From the NCBI RefSeq assembly GCF_035594125.1, contig NC_087151.1, forward strand, positions 13,662,501-13,726,500: DNA of 64,000 bases, read 5' to 3'. This stretch comes from Scylla paramamosain (lineage: Eukaryota > Arthropoda > Malacostraca > Decapoda > Portunidae). The notes beneath the pieces were generated by a model, which saw nothing but the letters and a program-made list of their open reading frames with translations, searched no databases and was not told the DNA's origin. The number at the start of each line of letters is the position of its first letter. The stretch's first letter is position 1. Below, piece after piece: positions 37,272 to 48,235 of the stretch. The position numbers were made by a program, and so were the translations under genes.

Positions 37272-37600
37272 ATAAATAGCCTGCTGCTTTATTTGTGCTG
37301 CTAGCATTTTTAATTGTTATTACTTATATTTAAATTACTGGACTGCGGTTACATTTAGGTATTTTACTTGTTCTTGTTTTTTGGCAGTGTTTTTCTTGTG
37401 TTTGTTTAGTTTATTTAGGTGATGGCCTACAGTTTTATTATTTATTCATAGACAACAATTTGTCTCGAATGTTTTCAAGTTATTTTAAATTATTTAATTA
37501 ACTTACATTTTTTTATAATGTTGTTTTATGATCTTTTGTAACATGCTGTGGTCAATAAACTATCTATCTATCTTCTATCTATCTGTGTGTGTGTGCACAT
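37272..37600 (+). other. AT-rich tail with AATAAA and (TATC)n
   Basis: T-rich noncoding sequence ending AATAAA (37554-37559) then CTATCTATCTATC and a short GT tract. The AATAAA-(TATC)n ending looks like the 3' tail of a LINE and may mark an insertion that truncated the small ORF. Alternatively it is the polyadenylation site of the integrase transcript. No match to the left flank (inverted repeat) was found. Confidence 0.5.
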
Positions 37601-37644
37601 GCACGCATCAGGAGAATGATTGCAGCCTCATGATGTGTCTTCTT

Positions 37645-37760
37645 AGGCAGGCAAAGCAGAGAACAGCACACATTACTAGGACACATCAGATAGGTCATAT
37701 GACACCACTGGTGGATCCACTCTATGAACCATGCCCATCACACTGTTATCATCAACAATA
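37645..37760 (+). repeat. Dispersed repeat C, copy 1
   Basis: About 100 bp including GGTGGATCCACTCTATGAAC and CATGCCCATCACACTGTTAT. An inverted copy lies at 40090-40205. Identity not recognised. Confidence 0.8.
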
Positions 37761-37769
37761 TGTAGCAAG

Positions 37770-38455
37770 ATTTTTGTCTTTGACAAGCAAGTGGTATTTT
37801 CCAACTTTTCATTGCAAAATAATAGAAAATATCCATTATTCCTGTCGAACTTTGCTTTTGTGGCTTTTAGAATGATTTTTTGCCCCCAAAATAGCAAAAT
37901 TTCACCATTTTTGACAGCAAAAAAAAAATCATAATAATAATGAAACTAATTTTTAGGATTAAAAAAACAGTTTTTCTTGATTTGCAAGAATAAAACAAAT
38001 CACTTTCACAAATGAGCCCTCAAATGTAGTCTCCCATCAGGTTTTCATTAAAGGATCCCTGATATCTCTGTTCAAAGTTCATTATATTTTGGTGGAAGCA
38101 CTTCCCTTGTTCCTCTGAACATGCTCCCATATTGCTCCTTGAAGTTGTCGAGGTGAGCATCCAGGATATGGATCTTCAAGGACATTCTGCAGGCTATCTC
38201 ACCATAGCTTTTCACTAAAGCTTCAACCAGTTCCTTACAGTTATCAGCTTTGTTGCTGCCAAGAAAGCCCTGTACTACAGCAATGAAACACTCCCAAGCT
38301 TTTTCCTCCTTCTCTGTGAGCTTCTGTAAGAATTCTGAGCACTACATAGTTTTCATTACTTGTGATCCAATGAAGATACCAGCTTTCACCTTTGCCTCTG
38401 AAAGCTTAGGAAAGAAGTCTTGAAGATATTTGAAGGCAGCAGACTCCTTGTCAAG
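37770..38455 (-). mobile_element. Unclassified transposon-like element, broken gene copy 2
   Basis: On the minus strand, 38455-38020 encodes (with stops) the C-terminal part of the same protein family as 23690-26035: YLQDFFPKLSEAKVKAGIF, WECFIAVVQGFLGSNKAD and CRMSLKIHILDAHLDNFKE. The last part reads on in a shifted frame toward the position of the GERFHQ block. Beyond its 3' end, 37775-37890 matches in plus orientation the left-end sequence of copy 1 (23715-23800), as expected for inverted terminal repeats. The 5' part is missing; LINE A sequence starts directly at about 38456. Confidence 0.7.
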
Positions 38456-39385
38456 CAAGAACTGTCAAAAACTCAATTCTATCAACTTGACGCAACCTTT
38501 CAGGCAACTATCCCCTCTAATTCAGTGACACTTAACTGTCCCAACCTTCCAGACAAGTATCCCCTCTTCTTCAGTGACACTCAACTGTCCCCCTCTTCTA
38601 CACTGAACATCTTCAGTCTGTCCTTTTCTTATAATCTAAACTGTAAACTTCACATCTCACCTCCAGCTAAAACAGCTTCTATGAAGTTAAGTGTTCTGAG
38701 ACATCCCTGCCAGTTTTTCTCACTCCCCATCCCCACTGCTAACTCTGTACAAGGGCCTTATCCATCCATGTATGGAGTATGCTTCACATGTCTGAGAGGG
38801 TTCCACTCATAATGCTCTTTTAGACAGAGTAGTCAAAAGCTTTTCATCTCATCAACTCCTCTCCTCTAACTGACTGTCTTCAGCCCCTTTCTCATCACTG
38901 CAATGTTGCATCTCTTGCTATCTTCTATCACTATTTCATGCTAACTGCTCTTCTGGTCTTGCAAACTGCACGCCTCAACTCCTCCCACAACCTTGCTGCA
39001 CGAGACTCTTCTCTCATCCCTATTCTGTCCACTTCTCTAATGCCAGAATTCTCAATCATTCATCCCTTTCTCTGGTAAACTCTAACTCCCTGCCTGCTTC
39101 AGTGTTTCCACCTTCCTATGACTTGAACTCCTTCAAGAGGGAGGTTTCAAGAAACTTATCCTTCAATTTTTGAAGTTCAAGAGGGAGGTTTCAAGAAACT
39201 TATCCTTCAATTTTTTACTACTGCTTCAGACCCTATTCTCTACTACTTCTATTACCCTATTACTACTGCTTCAGACCAGCATCTCATTGGGCTTTTTTTT
39301 ATTGGATTTATGTTGTCCTTGGCCAGTGTCCCTCCAAAAAAAATAAATAAATAAATAAATAAATAAATAAAAAATAAAAGGTTTC
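38456..39385 (+). pseudogene. Jockey-like LINE (family A), 5'-truncated
   Basis: C-terminal ORF2 text with stops: [57 protein letters not shown] and the final YDLNSFKREVSRNLSF-like block. The family 3' UTR and an (AAAT)n tail (39337-39380) complete it. A 44-bp tandem duplication of the FKREVS-coding text lies at 39132-39219. Confidence 0.88.
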
Positions 39386-40089
39386 TAGCCCCTTTGTTGT
39401 GAGGGCTACCTTGCCTCCTGGCATGAAAAAAATGTTTAAACTTGCTGTTGCTGGATTTTTTTTTTCTTTTTTTTTTTTATGCAATTAGTACATCTAAAAG
39501 ATGTACTAATTTTTTTATTTCAACATTGCCACGACTCAATGGGAGGGGGTGTTGTCTGCTGACAAGAATCTCATTGGAAGTGGTTGACATTAGGGTCTTA
39601 ATTATCACATCAGTAAGAAGATATTCTTGCAACTGTAATGTAGTTATATATGGTTGACTGGTATATCCCAAACATGAAAGAAGTGAATGTGGCAATTTGA
39701 AGGCACCATTCTTATCCCTACCATTCATGAAAATAGAAAACTGTAGAGGCACCACACAACCAACCCAGTTTCACTTCAGTGCTTGCCTCCTTTAAAAATA
39801 AATGTCTTAATTCCCTCCAATACGTACCTTGGTTTTGTGATACAGTCTCTAGTCTCCAGAAGTGCTGGTAGCAAATGTCTGTCCATCAGGTCCTGGTGTG
39901 CTTGAGAACTTTTAAGGTTAGGCGAGTCTTGAGATCCACCAAGGTGGTCACTGTGTTGGCCTGTGGAAGTTGAATGAAGATAGTGAGTGGAGCCATGCAG
40001 TGGGAAGTGGTGGCAAGGCTTGACCTGTGTCTGATTGTGTGGAACAGTGAGTAATGCTGGATATGCTCAGGTGGAAGTAGGTAACTGTC

Positions 40090-40205
40090 CAATTCTTGCT
40101 TTGATGACAACAGTGTGACGGGCATGGTTCATAGAGTGGATCCACCAGTGATGTTGTGTGTCCTGTCTGATGTGTCCTACTAGTGTGTGCTGTACAGTAT
40201 CTGTC
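40090..40205 (-). repeat. Dispersed repeat C, copy 2 (inverted)
   Basis: Reverse complement of 37645-37760, with high similarity over GGTGGATCCACTCTATGAAC and the flanking CCACTG / CATGCCC text. Confidence 0.8.
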
Positions 40206-40476
40206 CCAGCACAAGTCAGTCTTTATGCATATTTATCAAAATCAGTTTGGTCTGGGCCATGAGTGGGAGAGCCTCATTTGCCATCATGTCAGCACCCACT
40301 GCACTCTCCTATATCATTAATTAATCACATTCCGGAGAATCCCACTGTTAATCATATTAGTACATGGTTTTCTCAAGGGCCACATGAAGCCATGAGAAAC
40401 CATTTTTCACTATCAGCTTACTTTTTGAAAGCTTACATTTGATCCCCACATCACCTTACTGACATTCTCTAGGTAA

Positions 40477-40604
40477 CTGCAAAGTGGCATTTCATTTGTA
40501 GATTTACACAATAGCATAGTATTATTAACAGGTATGAATTCTGCAAAGTGGCATTTCATTTGTAGATTTACACAATAGCATAGTATTATTAACAGGTATG
40601 AATT
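40477..40604. repeat. Exact 64-bp tandem duplication
   Basis: Units 40477-40540 and 40541-40604, starting CTGCAAAGTGGCATTTCATT, read as identical. Confidence 0.95.
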
Positions 40605-41419
40605 TGAAGTATTCTTCACTGATGCAATTCCTTGTCTTTGCTCATTTACAAGATTTTGTGAATATGGAACCATTAATACTCCAACATGCACATACTCAAG
40701 TACTGGAGAAACTAAAAAACTTAATTTTTGGGGTCTGATAATGAGAATTGAAAACTAAGATATTTCTACATCTTTCACAAGCACCATCTCCTCTCCTGGG
40801 GCATCCCCAAAGCAGGTGTAGCAATGACAAAAGCCTCCACCTCTCCCTATGCAAATTTCCTCATTCTTCCATGCTTGTCCTCTTAATACTTTACCCTATT
40901 CTTCCACCTTCCAAGTGGCCTTCAACAATTAACTTCACTCACATACACTTTCTTCTATAACCTCACCTCTCAAGGCCACACCGTTTCCTTGTGTTCCTTT
41001 CCCTGCATTCCACCACTCTACTCCACTGTTTGCTAAGGAACTCGTACCACATTTCTTGTACATGTTCCTCTTGACTTGTCACTGATATTACTACAAATAA
41101 TTTCCACAGCATTCACTCTTGACTGATATGCCCTACCCCATACCCAGGTCAGATTTATCTTCTGTCATTGTTGGCATAAAACCTCTTTACACCCAAGAAT
41201 ACATTTCTCTTCCAAAACTTTTAAATTATTCTATAACAGGTTTCACAACCCCCTCTCACCTCTCTATTTCACTTCTGCCTTGTGATGTTTTCTTCATTAA
41301 CTTTCATCTCCTTCATACAGCCATCCATAAAAACCTGAAACAACCAGAGACATTACACATCCCTGTCTCACTTCTGTTCTTTGTTCATGTAACAAAACTG
41401 TCCCATACTCTACCTACTA

Positions 41420-43286
41420 CCCTCATGACTTCTGGCATCTAGCCAAACACATCTCCAATAACTTTGCTTCTTCTTTCCCTCCTTTATTTCAAACAGATGG
41501 CACCACTATTATCATTTCAACCAGATGGCACCACTATTATTACATCTATCTCTAAAGCTGAACTCTTTGCTCAGACCTTCGCTAAAAACTCTACCTTGGA
41601 AGATTCAGGGCTTGTTCCTCCCTCTCCACCCTCTGACTACTTCATGCTACCTATTAAAATTCTTCACAATGATGTTTTCCATCCCCTCACTGGCCTAAAC
41701 CCTCTGAAGGCTTATGGACCTGATGGGATCCCTCCTATTGTTCTCCAAAACTGCACCTCCATGCTTGCACCCTGACTAGTCAAACTCTTTCAACTTTGTC
41801 TGTCAACATCTACCTTTCCTTCTTGCTGAAAGTTTGCCTACATTTATCCTGTTCCGAAAAAGGGTGACCATTCTAATCCCTCAAACTACCGTCCTATTGC
41901 CTTAATTTCCTGCCTATCTAGAATTTTTTAATCTATCGTCAACAAGAAGATTCTTAAACATCTATCACTTCACAACCTTCTATCTGACTGCCAGTATGGG
42001 TTTCGTCAAGGCCACTCTACTGGTGATCTGGCTTTCCTTACTGAGTCTTGGTCATCCTGTTTTAGAGATTTTGGTGAAACTTTTGCTGTTGCCTTTGACG
42101 TATCAAAAGCTTTTGATAGAGTCTGGCACAAAGCTTTGATTTCCAAACTACCCTCCTATGGCTTCTATCCTTCTCTCTGTAACTTCATCTGAAGTTTCCT
42201 TTTTGATCGTTCTATTGCTGCTATAGTAGATGGTCACTGTTCTTCTCCTAAATCTATTAACAGTGGTGTTCCTCAGGGTTCTGTCCTGTCACCGACTCTC
42301 TTCCTATTATTCATCAATGATCTTTTAAACCACACTTCTCGCCCTATCCACTCCTACCCTGCACTTTTCCAAGTCTACTCAAAGATGTCATGAAGTAAAC
42401 AGTTCACACAGGGAAGCCACAGAATGCCTGACTTTTGACCTCTCTAAAATTTCTGATTGGGGCAGAGCAAACTTAGTATTATTCAGTGTCTCAAAAACTC
42501 AATTCCTCAATCTATCAACTCAACACAACCTTCCAGACAACTATCCCCTCTTCTTCAATGACACTTGACTGGCCCCCTCTTCTACACTGATCATCCTCGG
42601 TCTGCCCTTTTCTTATGATCTAAACTGGAAATTTCACATCTCATCTCTAGCTAAAACAGCTTCTACAAAGTTAAGCATTCTAAGACATCTCCTCCAGTTT
42701 TTCTCACCCCCCCAGCTGGTAACTTTGTACAAGGGCCTTATCTGTCCAGGTATGGAGTATGCTTCACATGTCTGGGTAGGGGGGATTCCACTCATAACGC
42801 TCTTTTAGACAAGGTGGAATCAAAAGCTTTTCGTCTCATCAACTCCTCCTCTCTAACTGACTGTCTTCAGCTTCTTTCTCATCGCCAGAATGTTGCATCT
42901 CTTGCTATCTTCTACCGCTATTTTCATGTTAACTGCTCTTCTGATTTTGCTAACTGCATCCCTCCCCTCCTCCTGTGGCCTCACTGCACAAAACTTTATT
43001 CTTTCTCTCACCCCTATTCTGTCCACCTCTCTAATAGAAGAGTTAACCAGTATTCCCAATCATTCATCCCCTTCTCTGGTAAACTCTAAGATTCCCTTCC
43101 TGCTTCTGTATTATCACCTTCCTATGACTTGAACTCCTTTAAGAGGGAGGTTTCAAGACACTTACCCTTCAATTTTTGACCCTATTCAGGACTGGCATCT
43201 CAGTGGGCTTTTTTTTTTTTTTTTTTGTTAGATTTTTGTCGCCCTTGGCAAGTGTTTCTCCTACATAAAAAAAAAAAAAAAAAAAA
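41420..43286 (+). pseudogene. Jockey-like LINE (family A), longest RT copy
   Basis: Contains nearly the whole RT in recognisable order, with scattered stops: KAYGPDGIPPIVLQNCTSML, YPVPKKGDHSNPSNYRPIAL, CQYGFRQGHSTGDLAFLTES, FAVAFDVSKAFDRVWHKALI (palm Asp), SSPKSINSGVPQGSVLSPTL and LLFINDLLNHT. The catalytic YADD segment is deleted (42345-42370). The C-terminal domain and 3' UTR end in poly-A at 43268-43286. The endonuclease domain is missing. This is the best guide in the window to the family consensus RT. Confidence 0.9.
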
Positions 43287-44117
43287 CAACACACATGTAC
43301 TTGCATCAATGTAAAAAGCTTTAAGATTCCTTCCAACAAGTGGCTTTCAACACAAGTTTTAGGAAAACCCCAATAAACTTTCTTATCCACTCTTATCATA
43401 TCCTTTTCAAAATCCACAAATTATTGTCCATAATATTGGGTACAGTAAAGGTACACCCATCTTTTCCTCTTCCCTTTTGTTCATCAACACCACACCACAC
43501 CACACTTTCCACTCCCACCCCCATCTCACTCATCTCAATTCATGCAATCACATGTTCCAGATCATGTGCATCTCTTACATACCTGCTATGTTAATTTTTC
43601 CCTTCCAATCACTTTATACTATTCATCTACATCAAATTCACTTAATTTACATTTAATGAGGTGGAGCCTCCTCTCTGCCTTTAGCATTGTTGTCCTGCCT
43701 ACAATGGGGTCCCTACCAGCTGGCAGTACTGGCAGGAGTAGCACTGCCATACAGGCCACCAAATTATCTAATTAAAAGATTATTCAAATAAGAAATAGAG
43801 AAAAAGAATTATAAAAAAAATATACCACCCCAATAATGAAAGGCCAGTGGAATGACTAGACAAATAGGTAAACTGAGTTAAGAACTACATACCTACTGAA
43901 GGCAATACTGAATAAATATATAGTAAGGTAACTAGTGTATCTCGAGGTGTCTATACCACAACCAGATACACACAAAAGAAACAGTAATGAATTCTGTGGT
44001 GTGTGTGTGTGTGTTGAATACCCCTCTCATGGAGTATTTAGGCTATACTAAATATGTCTATGTCTACCAAATATACAAGACAAAAAATATTTATAATCTC
44101 TTAAATCTGCATCATTT

Positions 44118-44172
<55 letters not shown>

Positions 44173-45012
44173 CAGTACAAGAAAATATGCTTACATGCCT
44201 GTAGTGGTGGTGTAGGGTGCAGGTACCACAAGATGTCTGGCCAGCAAGGTGAAAGATCAGAATCAGCCCATTCACCACACAATCTTCAACCAGTACTTTT
44301 TACATTACACGTTTCCTGACTAGAAAAGAATTTGTTAGGTGAATGGGTGAGAGCGTACAAGCAAACTAGTGTTATGATCACATAACTCTTAAAGAAAAAT
44401 TAAAGATATGGTAAACAACAATCTAGCTTATAACTTTAGTTATACAAAAATAAACATGAAAAATGTGATAAAAAGATATTAAACCCGTACAGCTTATGAC
44501 TACCCAACACCAAGACATAATATATCCCAACTTACAGTGTTTACTAATAATCCTAAGGGTGGGAGAAAATGCGGTGAAGGACTATTGCTAAAGATACTAA
44601 AGCAAGTCCAAACCCTTGAATATGATGCCCAGAGCTTGCCTTTGATCAGCCTAAGAGTCCACTCTTGTCTAACCACAAGGTTAAGGGGGACCCAGCAGGT
44701 ACAGATCAGAGGTAGGTGGAGAGAGCCTAGTGTGAACTCTCTCCTACTGGACCAGGCAGCTTTGCCATTGCCTCGGAATGGGGTCCTTGTGGAGCCTCGC
44801 ACCTAAAGAGACGGAACTGAGACGGGTGTCGAGACAGGTGACATGACGGAGCAGCTGATTTGAGCATGGTCCAAAGGTGACGACTGGCGGGACAGATGCA
44901 GTGGTCATAACACTGGAATCAAACTACACAATCCTGTTCTCCAGAAGTAAAAATTGTTAATACATTAGTCTTATTAGTAACCTTATGTCTTGAACCTGAA
45001 AAAAAAAAAATA
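43287..45012. other. Noncoding spacer with (CA)n
   Basis: No gene recognised. (CA)n at 44121-44171 and a shorter (GT)n near 44000. Confidence 0.5.
44121..44171. repeat. (CA)n microsatellite
   Basis: About 25 CA units. Confidence 0.95.
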
Positions 45013-45459
45013 CAGTAAAACATCCATAAACTAAACCACATGGGCCGAAGTGACAAGTGGCTTATATGAAAGTTTGGTTTATCCGACGATAAACGTTTTT
45101 TGGCTGGTTTCTATGTAAGTACATAAACATGTACGTTTACTAATATTTATAGCACATTTGTTAGCACATTATAAGCCCCAAGATAGATATTTATAGCATT
45201 TTGTTATTACACTGTTACACAGTATACACAACGCACTAACTGGTCACTTAAGCGTTCACTTAACATTACACAACTACAAACTTAAGTGTTCACTTAAGAG
45301 CTCACTTAACTGTACACAACATACTGGTCACATAAGAGCTAACATAACGTTATGCATGGGCTGCCAGTGTACTTTTGTTTGTCATTCCGAGTTACCGTAT
45401 GGGCATTTGGGTTATCTGATATTCAGCTTACTTGGCTTCAGTTTAGGGAAGTTTTACAG
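45013..45459. mobile_element. MITE with TA target duplication (mariner/pogo-like)
   Basis: A 447-bp element. The left end CAGTAAAACATCCATAAAC and the right end, read inward on the other strand, CTGTAAAACTTCCCTAAAC are terminal inverted repeats with few mismatches. TA lies on both sides (45011-45012 and 45460-45461). The interior has GGTTTATCCGACGATAAACG near the left end and short CACTTAA repeats, and no coding capacity. TA duplication suggests the Tc1/mariner-pogo group (inference). Confidence 0.75.
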
Positions 45460-45799
45460 TACTATACATATGCAGTGTGGGAGCGAGTGTTGTCACAATC
45501 CCGGTTATCTTTCCAAGAAAGTGGACGGTACACTGATCCCAGAAAGTTTTAAAGGTCTGAAGTGTATCATCCCCTTGCCTCAACAAATTCCACCTCAAAT
45601 ACACCTTTTCCCTTACATATACATACAAATGAAGAACTTAAATTATGAAGAGAATAATACTACATGATATAAAATGAGTAAATAAGCCTTATACTGACAT
45701 AACTAAGAATAAAAGATACGTTTAGAAGGAAAACGGAACATGGGGGGACACTAAGAAAACGTGTTCCTTTGCAAGGTAAATTCGGCCAATAACATGACA
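45460..45799. other. Noncoding spacer
   Basis: No gene or repeat recognised between the MITE and the minisatellite. Confidence 0.4.
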
Positions 45800-46020
45800 G
45801 TATGTATATGCGTGAGAGGTTGTGTCTGCTTGAGTGTGGGCGTGCACGTCAGTAGGTGTGCATACATGAGCGTGGGCGTGAGCGTACGTATATGCGTCAG
45901 GGGTCGTGCGTAGGTGAGTGGGCGTGTATGTGTGAGTGGACGTGTGCGTATATGTGAGTGTGGGCGTGCGCATATGTACAGTACGAGTGTGGGTGTGCGC
46001 GTATGTGCAAGTGTGGGTGT

Positions 46021-46062
<42 letters not shown>

Positions 46063-46540
46063 GTGTGCGCATATGTACGAATGTGGGAGTGCAAGTAGGC
46101 GTTAGTGTGGGCGTGCAAGTACGCGCCATTTTGGGTGTGCGAGTAGGCCCTAGTGTGGGCATGCATGTGGACGCGCGTGTGGGAGGCGAGTGTGGGAATG
46201 CGTGTGGAAGGCGAGTGTGGGCGTGCATATGGGACGCGAGTATGGGCGTGTGTATGGTGCGCGAGTATGGGCGTGCGTATGGGGCGCGAGTATAGGTGTG
46301 CGTGGACGTGCATGTGGACGTGTGTGTGGGCGCAAGTATGGACGAGCTTGTGGGGCGCGTGTGGGCGTGCGTGTGAGCGCGAGAGTGGGGGTGCCTGTAC
46401 AAATGCGTGTGTGGACGTGCGTGCATGAATGCGTGAGTGTGGACGTGCGTGCATGAATGCGTGAGTGTGGACGTGCGTGTACAAATGCGTGTGTGGGCGT
46501 GCGTGTACAAATGTGTGTGTGGGCGTGCGTGTACAAATGA
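45800..46540. repeat. GT-rich minisatellite
   Basis: Imperfect repeats built on GTGTGGGCGTGCGTGT with spacers of 5-15 bp such as ACAAATG, ATGAATGCGTGA and GGCGCGAGTATG. Unit length varies around 20-36 bp. A plain (GT)n core lies at 46018-46052. Frames on all strands look open because units lack stops; none is a gene. Confidence 0.9.
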
Positions 46541-47804
46541 GTGAGGGTAGCCGAAATGATCAACCAGTTATATTTAAATAATGTGACGGTTCTTACCATG
46601 GATCACACTTGTGTCAAATTATTAGTGCTGGGTCAGTCAACAGACACTATCTTGTATCACAAGGCTCTTTATTAGATCCTCTGTACTAAGTTTGCCTCTG
46701 GCATGGGCGTGAAAGCTGCAAGTTATACATTAAAATTAATACCTAACCACACAATTACTCCTTACAAACAAGTGGTTCACTAATATTCTTTGAAGTTATT
46801 AATATAATGCCTCATTATCTTACTACGTAGGTACTAAGAAATTACGCACACGCATCTTCGGTAATTTTTCTTACCTATACACACTATAATTCACTTCACT
46901 GTTTATATATGCATATTCTAGACACAGTATAAAAATACAAAACATGCTAAATACCTTTTTGGCTTTAGTAGGGAAGCTTAAACCTTAAATCTAAGAATAA
47001 TCACTAGCTGTGTCTTGTTATCGCTCACATCTTGCCGTGTAATAATAATAAGTACAATGTAAACTACGTGCTTACATTCAAATCTTTAGTAACAAACATG
47101 ATGCTACTTGATCTTCTTACAATAAGATTCAATAGTTTATCCTGTATACATGAATAAAACAAGTCATTACAAAAAAATAGATTCCTTTAAAGGTACACTT
47201 GCTTATATCTACTTAATGACTTTTACAAATAAAACTTCAAGAAACTCAAAGACTGACTTTGAATTCAAAATGTTAGGCATAGGTGCTAAGCATGCACACA
47301 TTTTGAAATCACAAAATCATAAAGATAATAATTTCCCATCATTGCTAAGTTATGCCCTATGTGAACAGGCACATTCACAGATAATAAATAGTCAAGAGAA
47401 ACTACGGAATAGGGTAATTGAGAATTTACCCTATGTGACGCCGCGGCGGGGAAAGTAAGGGTTAAGGTGAACGATGATATTTAAATATTTAAACTATATT
47501 CATAAGGAAGGTCGAAAGAGACGCACTATCCATTAAACAACTGGATGTACGTATATTTCACAGGACCAGAGAATGGTTCAACAGTCAACTACTGGTTTAA
47601 AGCAGCAATTAAAGTGCCATCTATTTCCATCTTTTATTTTTCTCTCTTTTTTTGACAAGTACAACGATCTCCCCACTCTATCCCAAATTATGCATGCTCT
47701 TAACTATATATAGCAAAAACGAGATCACACTCAACGCTTTTACCAATGTGGAAATAGTTTTTTACCAATGTGGAAATATAAAAAGAGATAGAGGTTTTAA
47801 TGCT
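46541..47804. other. Noncoding spacer
   Basis: AT-rich with no supported gene. A short local duplication (TTTTACCAATGTGGAAATA) occurs near 47735 and 47760. Confidence 0.45.
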
Positions 47805-48235
47805 ATTTCAACCAGTACACCGCACGTAACTAAGGCCCTTCGCAGGGCCTACATCTCACTGTTTGGTGCATTTGTAACCCCATTTTACCCCGTTGGAAAT
47901 TAATAATAAGTTTACCTTAGGGTAGGGAGGGGGGGATGTTCACGGGGAGCAAAGCCACCCCCTCCCCGATTGGAAGGTTACAAAATGTTAGGCTAGGTTA
48001 GTTTACCTTATGGGGGGGGTGTCCAGGGGGGTAAAGTTCCCGCCCCCATCTCCTATCCCCTGTTAGGAGGTTACAAAATGTTAGGTTAGTTTACCGTATG
48101 TGGTGGTTCGGGAGGGGGAAAGCCTCTCCGGTTAGGAGGTCACAAAATGTTAGGTTAGTTTACTTTATGGGGGGGTGGAGGTGTCCAGCAGGTTAGGTGG
48201 ATCGAGGGAGATGTATAGGTTGAAACTGCAAATTT
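47805..48235. repeat. G-rich dispersed repeat, copy 2
   Basis: Same orientation and order as 8515-8945: CTCACTGTTTGG, GGAAATTAATAATAAGTTTACC, several units containing GGTTACAAAATGTTAGG then GTTAGTTTAC with G-runs between, and the right end GGTTGAAACTGCAAATTTG. Confidence 0.8.

Larger units (their letters stand above)
39386..41419. other. Noncoding spacer with repeat C copy 2 and a recent tandem duplication
   Basis: No gene supported. It holds the inverted copy of repeat C (40090-40205) and an exact 64-bp tandem duplication (40477-40604). Confidence 0.5.

Noticed and set aside
37272..37600. Right terminal inverted repeat of the Polinton
   Set aside because: By eye, the reverse complement of this stretch does not match 28.2-29.2 kb; a computed self-alignment would be needed to exclude a diverged repeat.
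45722..46510. 262-codon His/Thr-rich minus-strand frame
   Set aside because: Minisatellite translation. All three minus frames are open over the same interval, which is not expected of a gene.
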